From Deuterostichococcus epilithicus (taxonomy: Eukaryota > Chlorophyta > Trebouxiophyceae > Prasiolales > Stichococcaceae), in NCBI GenBank assembly GCA_033439295.1, contig JAVTLE010000021.1, positions 2,108,009 to 2,172,008 of the forward strand: DNA of 64,000 bases, read 5' to 3'. Below, piece after piece: positions 13,301 to 23,300 of this stretch; position 1 is the stretch's first letter, and the number at the start of each line of letters is the position of its first letter. Both the position numbers and the translations under genes were made by a program. The notes under the pieces are model-generated. The model was not told where the DNA came from. It saw only the letters and a program-made list of their open reading frames with translations, and did not search any database.

Positions 13301-13639
13301 TTCGTCCGATGATCCCTCATTGAAGACGCCGTACAGCTGCTCATCCTTTGTCTGCCGCTTCCGCTGCCGCTTGGCCCTGAGCATATCCAGCGGATGTCAC
13401 AGTGTGCGTCATCCGCCACGGATGGAGAAATCAACCAGCTGCGCAACGTTGGGTGGCGGCGCCCTGACGGTCCTCATGGCACGTTGGTAGTGCCTTCATG
13501 CAGAGTTTCGCGGCGCAGCCGTGCCATAGCCACTGTATGAGGGTGCTCACGTGTAGAAGAATTCTCCGCCGATCTCGACGCCGCCCTCATAGTCATTGTC
13601 CATGTCCAACCGCTCGCGCTCTTCGTCATCGTGGTCCAT
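7307..13639 (-). CDS. TFIP11: Tuftelin-interacting protein 11 / STIP homologue (G-patch, GCFC domain), spliceosome disassembly factor
   Basis: TFIP11 (yeast Ntr1/Spp382) recruits and activates the Prp43/DHX15 helicase to release the intron lariat; it acts in the nucleus. The protein starts [20 protein letters not shown] at 13639. The next exon has [11 protein letters not shown] followed by an acidic stretch, then [12 protein letters not shown], the TFIP11 N-terminal signature, and a Gly-rich linker. The G-patch is split between [15 protein letters not shown] (around 12520) and [20 protein letters not shown] (around 12260). Further exons contain [38 protein letters not shown] and [19 protein letters not shown]. 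The C-terminal exons read [20 protein letters not shown] and [13 protein letters not shown], matching the conserved family end, and stop at 7307. At least 12 exons are visible. Start and stop are well supported; some internal junctions are not resolved. Confidence 0.9.
11271..11462 (-). repeat. Tandem copy of an exon start in a TFIP11 intron
   Basis: Bases 11271-11335 carry the start of the PMPELQHN exon with its acceptor side. Bases 11394-11462 are a diverged copy placed upstream on the coding strand; it reads VPLPELQHN and then runs into a stop. It is best read as a decayed duplicate of the splice junction. Confidence 0.7.
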
Positions 13640-13971
13640 GGTGTGAGTCGCTGGGAGGCAAGCCTACCAATCATTGAAAGCAGTACATGCGCAGCTGCAT
13701 GATGTGAAAACCAAGTTCGAAATGCGTGGAAGCTGATGCTTTACGAGCTAGGGGGCCAACTTCAGGCCACCTGCGAAGCGCACCAGCGACGCCTCAGTAA
13801 CGGCGTGCAGGCCTCCGAGTGGTGCTGCTGCAATTTGGCCCTGAATGCAGATTGGCGTTTGCAAGGAGCTGCTGTCGGGAAGCAAATGAAGCAGCACAGC
13901 ACGTGACCAGGAAGGTGTTACATCGATGGAGAGTGCCTCGTCAGTCTGCAGCACGTAAAACTCCAGCCACC
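13640..13971. promoter_or_regulatory. Shared promoter region of TFIP11 and METTL3
   Basis: Only 332 bp separate the divergent start codons. No TATA box was found. A bidirectional promoter serving two RNA-processing genes is inferred from the spacing alone. Confidence 0.5.
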
Positions 13972-16900
13972 ATGACGTCCGTGGAGGCGGGCTATGCAGT
14001 CGAGTTGCAGGCCGCCCGCACCCGGCTCACAGCCCTCAAAGACAGGGCCACGGCGCGGGCACGCGCGCGCGGAGACACTGTCATTTCCTCACAGCGGGAT
14101 GCGCTCGGCGATGCGCAGGGCGCATCTGCCGTCGCAGACAGAACTACAGATGCAAATGGCCTGGCCGACGGCGCCCCTGCCAGCGAGCTGCAAAAGCTGA
14201 TTGCGGTGTTCCTGTTGGATCCCGCCAACGGCGTGCCGCTGGATTCGCACAAGATCCATCGCGAGGTGCCTCATAAGATCCCGCGAAGGCATCGAGTACA
14301 ATCCCCCGTGAGGATGTTGTATGCGTGTTCCTGCGAAGATGTCAGCCATGCGATATCACAGCGCCGCCGCCATCGTCAGGCATGCCGAGCTTCAACTAGT
14401 ATGTTTAGTGGCACACTGCTACTTCAGTCCTTCCGACCGTATGATTGTTCCCTGCCGACGTGCGCATGTATATCGAGACAAGCAGCGACATGGCGATCCT
14501 CAGATAGACGCGCTGTACTACTCACAGGACAGCTGCCAATGTGTCAAAACAGTCTCACTTCACTCACCGCAGCTGTCAAAGCCAGAGACGGCGAAGAAGT
14601 ATGATGCAGCACTCGGCGGCGGTGGCGTGTCGGCACTGATGACAGCGCTGAAGGATCTGGGAGCTGGCGCATCGCCTGCGCTGGAGCTGGATGAGTTTGA
14701 GATGGCCGGCAAGCAGCGTGTCATGGTGCTGGACATCACCCGCGCCCGCCTCGTCAGGTGACGCGCTGGTGCTGCTGCTACTGCTGCTGCATGCACCCTC
14801 GTACCGCTGACAGCGCTGGTATGCAGAGGACACATGTCTGGGCATTGTCCCATGCAAGCTGGCTGTGGTGGGTTTATAGACATCTAAACACCAGCCTGCA
14901 ACGCTGCACAGCGTGCTGGGGCGGGACCCATCCGCGCCTGAGGCCCCCCTGCAGCTGCAGCCGCCGCCGCCAAACGGCCAGCCAGGCTTCCGCCCTTTCG
15001 ATGGGCCCGGCCCGGGCCTTGGCGGGCCATCCTTTGGCAGCGGTGCGCCCAATGGCGCAAGCGGCACGTTCCCACCGCAGCAGCAGCACATGCGGCCGCC
15101 CGGCAATGCCATGGGACCACCCGGCTTCCGGGCCCCCGGCGGCGGACCGCCCGGAGGCCCCATGCCGGGACACAATGGCCCGATACACAGCCTGCCGCCG
15201 CCGCCCGGCGGCGCTCTGCCCGGCCCGCCAGGCGGCGGCTCCAGCCTGCCCGGACCGCCCGGCAGCAGGCCACCCATGGGCGACGGCGGCGGCGGGCCGC
15301 CCGGCATGTTTGGCGGCATGCAGCCGACCGCTGTGGTGCCGCCGGCGCCGGCGCAGCAGCCGAAGAAGGACACCCTGGAGGAGCTGCTGGGCCGCAAGTC
15401 CATCAGGGACCGGCAAAAGACCGAAAAGTGAGCGGCTCATAACCTGAAACTGCCGCTCCGCTTCAACCACGTGAATCTTCACCAAGCCCAACGTCGTCGT
15501 ACCGGAGGTGGCACAGTCATGATTTGCATTCGCCTGCCAAGTCACAGCAAATGCTATGCCAATGCTCGAGCGCCCCAACTGGAGAAGGCAAATGAAAAGG
15601 CGTCTCCCGACAACCCCTTTGCAGGGGCGAGGAGCTGCTGGAACTGCTGCAGAAGCCGACGGCGAAGGAGAACGCGACAGTGGAGAAGTTCCGCACCGGC
15701 GGCGCCTCCGTCAAGGAGTACTGCCCCCAGCTCACCAAGGAGGACTGCTGCAGGTCGGCGGCATTTTCACATCCGAAACTGAAGACCTGACATTTGCGGC
15801 ACCTGGAGGTCGACGGTCTCGCTCACAGCCGCGGCTGTGGCATGTTCACCGCCGTGGTGGCCTACGTGGAAGGTGCTGTGCTATCACCAAGCGCAACATG
15901 GATCTGTCAGTCCAACATGCCACCGCGCAATTTTGAGTATGACACCATCCCATGGCATTTGTGCAGGGTAAACAACACGCCGTTTGCATGCGGCCGGCTG
16001 CACTTCCGGCGCCTGCTGTTCCCCTGGACGGACGTGGGCCTGGGCAACTGCTCCTACTTGGACACCTGCCGCCACATGCACAACTGCAAGTTCGTGCACT
16101 ACGAGCTGGACACTGTCCCGCAGGCCGGCGGCAGCGGCCGCGCCCGCCAGAACCGGCCACCTGTGCCCTCCTACCTGCAGGTGGGGCCTTCCTGACATCA
16201 AAAGGCTGTCAAAGTTCTGCTGCCTGTCCCTGGCTGCGCTTTTGAGATTGGCTGGGACCTCAACGAGTTTGCCTTCTTGCAGAACCGCACATGGTGTGCA
16301 ACTCAACCACGGCATTTCGAAAGACCGCGCTGGCGGCCATGCACCCATGCGGCTGCGCGCTTGGCGCATCATGGGGAATTCTGCGACATGCAGATCGGGG
16401 CGCTGCAGCGGCAGTGCACACGGTATCTCAGAACGTGCGAATGCTGACGCTGGCTGGATGCCGGCCGGTGGTTCCTGATGCAGGCACTGCAGGAGCCGCA
16501 GTGGATTAATTGCGACGTGCGCACATTCGACATGAGTGTGCTCGGCAAGTTCGGTGTCATCATGACAGACCCAGTGAGCTTCGTTCCCTGCCGATTGAAA
16601 TATGCGAGACCATCGCAATCGGCTTTCCTCCACCTTCAGCCGCTGCCGCCGTGCAGATCCAGCATGCCGCATCGCCATGTCCCGTCTGTCGACATGCGTG
16701 TGCACAAACGCATTGCCCTGCAAGGGCCTAGCTGTTGTCTTTGTTATCCTGCAAGTCGGTTGACATGTGTTGACTGCCTTAGCGCCGCGTAGCCATAGGA
16801 GCTCAACCAGGACCTGCCGTACAGCACCACGACCCTGCAAGTCAGTTGATCATCTAGGTATGTGTATGCCGCGCAGCCGTGGGAGATCCACCAGGACCTG

Positions 16901-17388
16901 CCATATGGCACCATGGCGGACGACGAGATGCGCAAGCTCAACATCGGCTGCCTGCAGGACGATGGCGTCATCTTCGTGTGGGTCACAGGTGCGCACGCCT
17001 CTGCCGCTTTGACTTGTGTGTGTCATTGTGGTGGCAGGTGCAACGCGTTCTATGTCAGCCATTTGGCCACCAGCATCAACCTGCTGTGATTGATCAACAG
17101 TTCACAAACGATCTGCTCGCCACCCTCGCACTCGTCGCTCCTCCCTTGTGTGCACATCGTAGCACAGAACCTATCTGTGCGCACGGCAGGGCGGGCAATG
17201 GAGCTGGGGCGGGAGTGCCTCGAGATATGGGGCTACAAGCGCGTGGACGAGCTCATCTGGGTCAAGACCAATCAGCTGCAGCGCCTCATCCGCACCGGCC
17301 GCACCGGCCACTGGCTCAATCAGTGCGACTGCGTGCCTCCATCCCTGTTGGCTGCTGTCCTGCTCGCAGCTGCTGTCCTGCTCGGTGC

Positions 17389-17446
<58 letters not shown>

Positions 17447-18273
17447 TGCGGGTAATGCAGCATTCTGAGACTGAGCTTGCATCACTCCTCGGTCATGCAT
17501 CTCGGTGATCTGATGGTCATGGTTGCATTGCAGCTCCAAGGAGCACTGCCTCGTGGGGTACAAGGGCAATCCGCAGATCAATCGCAATGTCGACTGTGAT
17601 GTCGTCGTCGCTGAGGTGCGCAGTAGCTCTGGTGTTGGGTCTGTCACGCAGCCTGGAAGCCACACAATCGGACAGCAGACTTCCTGTCTGCCAGACGCTT
17701 TGCCTTCGAACGAGCCGCACGAGGCAGCCGAGACAGCCGCGATAAAGCATGGCATCTTGAACGACGGCGGCAGCCAAGACTTTCATTGCAAGCGATCATT
17801 GCCGTTTCAATCGGTACGCTTTGGAATTTTACGTTTGCTGAATTGTGCAGGTGCGTGAGACGTCACGGAAGCCCGACGAACTGTACTCGCTGCTGGAGCG
17901 GCTGAGCCCGGGCACGCGCAAGCTGGAGATCTTCGCGCGGCAGCACAACTGCCAGCCCGGCTGGGTCGGCCTGGGCAACCAGCTCACCGGCAACAACATC
18001 CTGTGAGTTTACCCACCTGGCACCATACTTGTCGTTGGTGCTGGACTCTGCCAATGCCAGGGTCGTTGCAACATGCCAGGGTCGTTGCAATCTCCTACGT
18101 GGGGCTTGCCGGCTCAAGGGTTTCAAGGTCCTGCCAGGAGCATCACCTTGGCAAGTGAAGTTCAATTGTTGTTTCCGTGGCGGCGCAGCGACCCGGACAT
18201 GAAGGCGCGCTACGAGATGGTCTATGGCAAGGATGGCAAGGGCATCGATAAGGCGGAGGTCAAGGAGGAGTAA
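13972..18273 (+). CDS. METTL3: mRNA N6-adenosine methyltransferase catalytic subunit, METTL3/MTA (MT-A70)
   Basis: It transfers a methyl group from SAM to adenosine in mRNA, normally as a heterodimer with METTL14. The start [16 protein letters not shown] was chosen at the first ATG of the conserved N-terminus. A Pro/Gly-rich linker (14.9-15.4 kb) precedes [20 protein letters not shown]. The CCCH zinc-finger part follows ([20 protein letters not shown], then [14 protein letters not shown]-like residues near 16060). The catalytic domain contains [19 protein letters not shown]. The DPPW motif is split by an intron: DP ends at about 16572 and [13 protein letters not shown] starts at 16877. It continues [34 protein letters not shown] and [17 protein letters not shown], so the R/H/N and N/Q SAM-contacting residues known from the human enzyme are present. 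It ends [11 protein letters not shown]. It looks intact and active. Confidence 0.93.
16749..16917 (+). repeat. ~86-bp tandem duplication covering the acceptor and start of the METTL3 catalytic exon
   Basis: Unit 1 (16749-16834) and unit 2 (16835-16917) share the same order: CTGCAAGTC, then a GCCGCG..AGCC acceptor region, then an ACCAGGACCTGCC exon start. Unit 2 contains the real acceptor and the PW of DPPW. Unit 1 has lost the acceptor AG context and lies in the intron. Confidence 0.75.
17391..17444 (+). repeat. (CTG)18 trinucleotide microsatellite in a METTL3 intron
   Basis: Eighteen uninterrupted CTG units lie in the intron between the exon ending TGHWLN and the one starting SKEHC. The splice sites CA|GTGCGA and GCAG|CTCC restore the conserved 'NHSKEHC' reading, which places the run outside the protein. 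Confidence 0.9.
18054..18091 (+). repeat. 19-bp direct tandem repeat, two copies, in a METTL3 intron
   Basis: ATGCCAGGGTCGTTGCAA(C/T) occurs twice in a row in the last intron, differing only at the final base. Confidence 0.85.
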
Positions 18274-18584
18274 CATTTGGACTGCGGCAGTTATACACTC
18301 GTCGCATGTCAGCGATCTTGCTGTGACAGAGCAGCTTGCAGGCTGATGATGTGATGCTGTGCGTGCTGCAAGGGTGTCATGTGGGTCATGAGATGGCACA
18401 TTACACAATTACAACGGCAGTTTCCATGTTCTGATTTGATCTCGTGTCGAGCAGCGACAAAGACACGACATCTACTCAAATCAACGAACAACGCAGACAG
18501 CAGACAATTAATTCCAACTGCTCGCGTGCTCAGTGATATTGAGCTGCGTGATAGTGAGCTATCATAATGAGCTGCGCGCAACGC
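18274..18584. other. Convergent intergenic region
   Basis: About 310 bp lie between the METTL3 stop and the stop of the plastid-protein gene. It is less GC-rich than its surroundings, with no coding signal. Probable 3' UTRs and terminators. Confidence 0.4.
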
Positions 18585-20084
18585 TCACACAGTGATTATA
18601 TACCTCCTGGCCGCATCGTGCACCTTCTCCATGAACTCCGCCGGCTTCTCCTGGCCGCTGGCCTTTGCGGCGGCAATGTTTTGCTGCAGCAGGTCTAGCA
18701 GGGGCTGGTCGATCTCGTTGTTGCCTGCAACCAGGGGCGGTAGTGTGCACGATCAGCACCTGAGCGCTGCAAGTGCACATTGGAAGGCAAGACAGGTTCG
18801 ACAGCTCCCTTCTTGGGGGCCTCAGCACCCAGGCTGCACGAGATGCATGCCATGCAGGCCATGCATATGCCTCCCAGCGGCGATGACAATTTGCTGAGTC
18901 CGTGAAGAGCTGGTACGCTCCTCAGCAAGTGCACACCTGCCATTTTGAGGGGTGCAGGCGATGCACGCCATGCATGCAGCACATGCCACGCTGCGGCGCA
19001 AAAGGGCATGCGCTAACACCATCAGCCGACTTGTCAAAGCTGACACTCTGCTGCTGGCGCTCACCTGCCATCTCGAGCAGCATCGCCTTCTTGTCGGGCG
19101 CCTGCAGCAGCTTGCGCACGCGCTCCGCCGGCGCCGCCGCCTTGGCTGTCGCCTCGTCCAGTGCCGCCACTGCGGCGACCAAGAACTCCTGCAGCGACTC
19201 CAGCTCCGCCAGGCGGTCCATGTTGGAGACTTTCGCGAAGCGTTCCTCGGCTGCATTGGTGGAACCCCGATTTGGTGCAACCCCTTGTTGTCGTGGAACC
19301 CTGTAGACCCTCGTCGGCATGGAGAGGCGTGCACCGCACAGCAGCAGAGCGCGGGACGGACGATCATTGCATGTGGCGATGTGGTTTGATCAAAGGTGAA
19401 AGGCCTCACATATCTTGCTTTTCAGGTCGCTGAAAAAGTCGTCCGTCAGCAGCGGCCGGCAGCGCGCCACCTCGAAGTTCATTTCCTCGCCCTCGGTGTC
19501 CAGCATGTACTCGATGAGCTCTGCGCTATTCTGCGGCTGGACGCGTGCCTGCAGCGAGAAGCGGTTGAGGTCAGTGCGTCCTGGCTGGATCAGCCCCTGA
19601 AGGCGGCTTTGACAATCACAGTCACAAGGCACAGCGGTGTCGGCATGGCCTGCGAACTGGTCACCGACCTCGCGCTTTTCGGTGAGCTCCTTCCGGGCCT
19701 CCTCGCGAGCCTTGTCCATCTGCTCCTTCAGCTCGTCGTTCTCTGCCGCCTGCTTGTAGATCTGGCGACGCGCAATGTGGCCGGCCTTTGGCGCTGCCAG
19801 GATGCCCTCTGGGTCCTGGAGCGGGGGCACACGACGCTCGGCTCAAGAGCAATCCGCTGGACAGAGGCAAATGAACTGAACTTGAAACCAACAGACAGCG
19901 AAATCCATCAGAAAGCATGCCCAGTGCGCACCCAGCCGACGGCAACCACTTGCAAGCACCCCCTGCGGCCGGGCCGCGCAGGCAGCGGTCTAGTAACGAG
20001 GCCAATATGCCTCCTGCCAAATGACTGCGTACTGCAGGTGCAGCATGGCTGCGGTGCAACGTGCGTGGTTCCAAATGCAGTCAT
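18585..20084 (-). CDS. Conserved plastid-targeted protein of unknown function (GWDPEG family of plants and green algae)
   Basis: Exon 1 (20084-19932) encodes an Arg/Pro-rich, acid-poor leader starting MTAFGTTHVAPQPCC and ending CLQVVAVGW, typical of a chloroplast transit peptide. It splices in phase 0 to DPEGILAAPKAGHIARRQIY, giving the AVGWDPEG junction I recall from land-plant chloroplast proteins of unassigned role. Later exons read ENDELKEQMDKAREEARKEL (coiled-coil-like), NSAELIEYMLDTEGEEMNFE, LAELESLQEFLVAAVAALDE and LLQAPDKKAMLLEMAG, then NEIDQPLLDLLQQNI and a final KPAEFMEKVHDAARRYIITV. The protein is mostly helical and has no membrane segment. I do not recognise a biochemical activity. 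It diverges from the MATH gene across 295 bp. Confidence 0.8.
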
Positions 20085-20379
20085 ATCGGCCCAACCCGAA
20101 TGGTGTGTGGCCGCCGAGCAGTCAGCAGTGCGGGACTCAGTCCGCTTCAAGCAGCAATCTGTACAAGCCGACAGTTTGCAATGATTGCAAGTAGGAAACT
20201 GAAGTGTGAGCGCAAACATCTGATCGCCCCTCCGACATCCCATGTGCTGATCCAAGAGGGTGGCTGTGGGCCAGCTCATAACTCAGTTACCATCTTCACA
20301 GCGTTGCGTTCGATCCGTCCAGCTTCGACTATGGCTGAACCATGGTGCTGATCCCGCTGGGCGGATCAGCAACGTCGCT
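20085..20379. promoter_or_regulatory. Divergent promoter region between the plastid-protein and MATH genes
   Basis: 295 bp separate the two start codons. No TATA box is evident. A shared promoter is inferred from spacing. Confidence 0.4.
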
Positions 20380-23300
20380 ATGTCAGGCTCCAGCCATCAG
20401 TCCAGGCTCCGTGAGGCGCTTACGGCCGGCGGTCCCAGCAGCAGCAAGGATAAAGGACCCGCTGCTGTAGACGGAGTGCTGTCAGCAGAGACGGACTCAA
20501 CGGAACGGCGGTCTGGGCTTGTGGAACATGGATGCCTCCGATCCACATCCACCTACCTGGAGCCTGAGGACGGTGGGCTGCCGCAACGCCTGCCATTACA
20601 CAGGACATCTGTTCTGATCAGCGAGACTGTGCTCCAAGGTCGCTCCGGTGTACGCGCATGCAATCATCTGCCGCCCGTGCACTGCCCAAGCGGCAGCGGC
20701 TGCAGCAAACGCTGCGGCATTGATAGAGCCCTCAAGGCACTGTTGCTGAATTAACGCAGAAACAGATCATCTAGTGTCGCCAATGAGGCCACCAGCAGCA
20801 GATTCATGTGCCATGACGCCATTCCATGACGCCATTACGGTGCCTGATCACAGGGACCCAGCCGGCGGACCTGTACTGTAAGTACACATGGAAGATCGCC
20901 AACTTTTCGGACATGAACAAGCGGGAACTGCGCAGCAAGTCCTTCACTGTCGGCGCACACAATTGGTGAGCCAAGGAGCTGTCGCCACCAGATGGCCATG
21001 CCGCTCTGAATAGACCGGCACTTCGATAAGCTACCGCCGTGAAGCCGTCAGCAGCAAGAGGCTCCGTAAGCATGTTGCTCTGATGGAGCGGCCTTCTCAA
21101 AAAGTGGTTCATGCAATCGCCGGTGAGGGTGAGCCAAACCGCTATGTGCTGGCAGGTACATCCTGGTCTATCCACACGGCTCTGATGTGCACAACCACCT
21201 GTCACTCTTCCTCTGCGTGGCGGACTACGACAAGCTGCTGCCAGGTATACCATCCGCACCAACGCTTATGAGCTAAGATCGTTGTGTTCATTATCGCTGC
21301 TGCTGTTACCGGATGCCGATCACCAACTTCAGATGGCGTGCACTTGGAATGCGCAGGCTGGAACTTTCTGGGGCAGTTCACGATCGCAGTCGTCAACCCC
21401 AAGGAGCCGAAAAAGTCCAAGTACTCAGACACGCTGCACCGGTTCACGAAGAAGGAACACGACTGGTGACCACCTTGTTGGGGCATCAAATGAGAAAGCT
21501 GCAGACCTGCAAGCTGCTGCGCACGATTGCCACCCGGGGCTGACATGTCGAATCTGATGTGGTGTTTTGCATACACTCCTCTGAGCCCTTGCGCGGATTT
21601 CTCGTCAAACCAACACTTACCCTGAACAGGGGCTGGAAGCGGTTTATGGAGCTGTCGAAGGTGTACGAGAGCTTCACCACAGACGACACGCTGGTCATCA
21701 AGGCGCAGGTGCAGGTTATCCGGTGCGTCCTTTCTTCGGCGCCCCGTCGGACCTTTGCTGCTCTCACACTGCTGTGCGACACACAACGCTGGCAGGAGAC
21801 AGGGATGGAAAGACGCCAGCTGCATGCAGGGCGCAGGTGTAGCGCAAATCATGCACTTGCTCATGCTATGCTACCAAACCTCGACCGCATGTGCCCTCTG
21901 GGATGAGCCCCAGGCCGTCGCCCGCACCAGCGTTAGGCCTTGGTCTTTCACTGCCTAGGGCCTGCAAGCTGTGGGTGATAGGTTGCCGACGCTCTGCCAT
22001 CAATCGGTAATGACAAGGTAGAACGCCAGCGGTGCAGGGACCGGCCGAGCGCGCCATTCAGGTGCCTGGACCCGCAGTACCGGCGGGAGCTGGCGCGCGT
22101 GTATCTCACCAACGTGGAGGGCATCTGCCGCCGCTTCGTGGACGAGCGGTGCGCCCAGCTGCAGGCAAGTAGTTGGAAGGACGCGGATGGGGAATAGGCA
22201 GCGGCAGCACGCGGGCATAGCCGGGGTTGGGTTTTGGGACAGAATGTCGGCAAGCAACAGCACAGTCTGGGCTAGGATGGGCAACCTGCGCCCGGGGTAG
22301 GGGGAGGATGCGGAGGGAAACCGTCTCTTTGGGGGTTGGAAGCTCTCTTGGCGGGGGAAGGTGAAGCCGTTGGGCGACATGGCTTGCGCAGGTGCTGCTG
22401 GCGCAGCTGCCGGCGTTCGAGGCGTTCTGGGCAGGGCTGTCTGTCTCGCAGCGGCAGGCGCTCACCACCGAGCGCAGCGACCTCATCCTGAAGGTGGGCT
22501 CCGTGCCCTTTGCAAACGGCTGCTGCACCGTCCCAGGCATGGCTGCACTCTCTTGCATGGAGTTGAAATAGCTGAGAGCCGCGCCTTCAGCCTGCCATGC
22601 TGCCGGCGGCAGTGCTCGTCTGTGCAGAGGGCCGGCGATGGGCCGACAATGTTGTGCTGTGCGGTACTCGGCAGGGCATCGTCAAGCGCTTCTTCAACGA
22701 GAAGGAGGTGACATCAACGCTGGTTATGGATGCGCTATTTAGCGGCTGCAAGCAGATGGGGGACCCCGGAGCGGCCCCCGCGGTGGGCCTCCCACCCATG
22801 CGGCCATATACAGAAGATGCCCGCGAACCTACTGCCTGGACGAGTCTATGACTGGCCCACCGGATGTGCACGAGGACATGCACTCGTCATACACTCGTGC
22901 CCCATGCGCAGCAAGCTACATTTTGTCACAGCAAGCTCGAGTGCCTCCGATTGGTTGTAAATGTGAAGCGTCAATGTGTCTGCAGAGCAAGGAGCGCCCG
23001 CAGCCGGTGGTGGTGGACGCCGCGGCGCAGGCATTTTCGTTGCAGGGCGACCTGATGGCGCTGCTGCGCACCGCCACGGCCGAGAAGCTGACCCCGGCGC
23101 CGCCTGAGAAGGTGCGGCCGCTGCTGTGATGGTTGGGAGCCAACCTGCTCACATGCATGGACCCTTCATCCCAGCTTTCGGACTGCAGGCCACAGCTGTG
23201 TGTATACCACGTCCACCCAGGGGTGCCCGGAAGCTAACACCTGGTACAGATGTGAGCTCCCGTTCCAAGAGCTAGGACTGCGGATACGCCCGCCTTCTCG

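Noticed and set aside
14576-15403. A Gly/Pro-rich minus-strand open frame
   Set aside because: It is the complement of the Pro/Gly-rich linker of METTL3, whose flanking exons are conserved on the + strand.
17090-17455. Poly-Ala or poly-Leu coding tract from the CTG run
   Set aside because: Conserved METTL3 residues on both sides join cleanly across an intron that contains the run.
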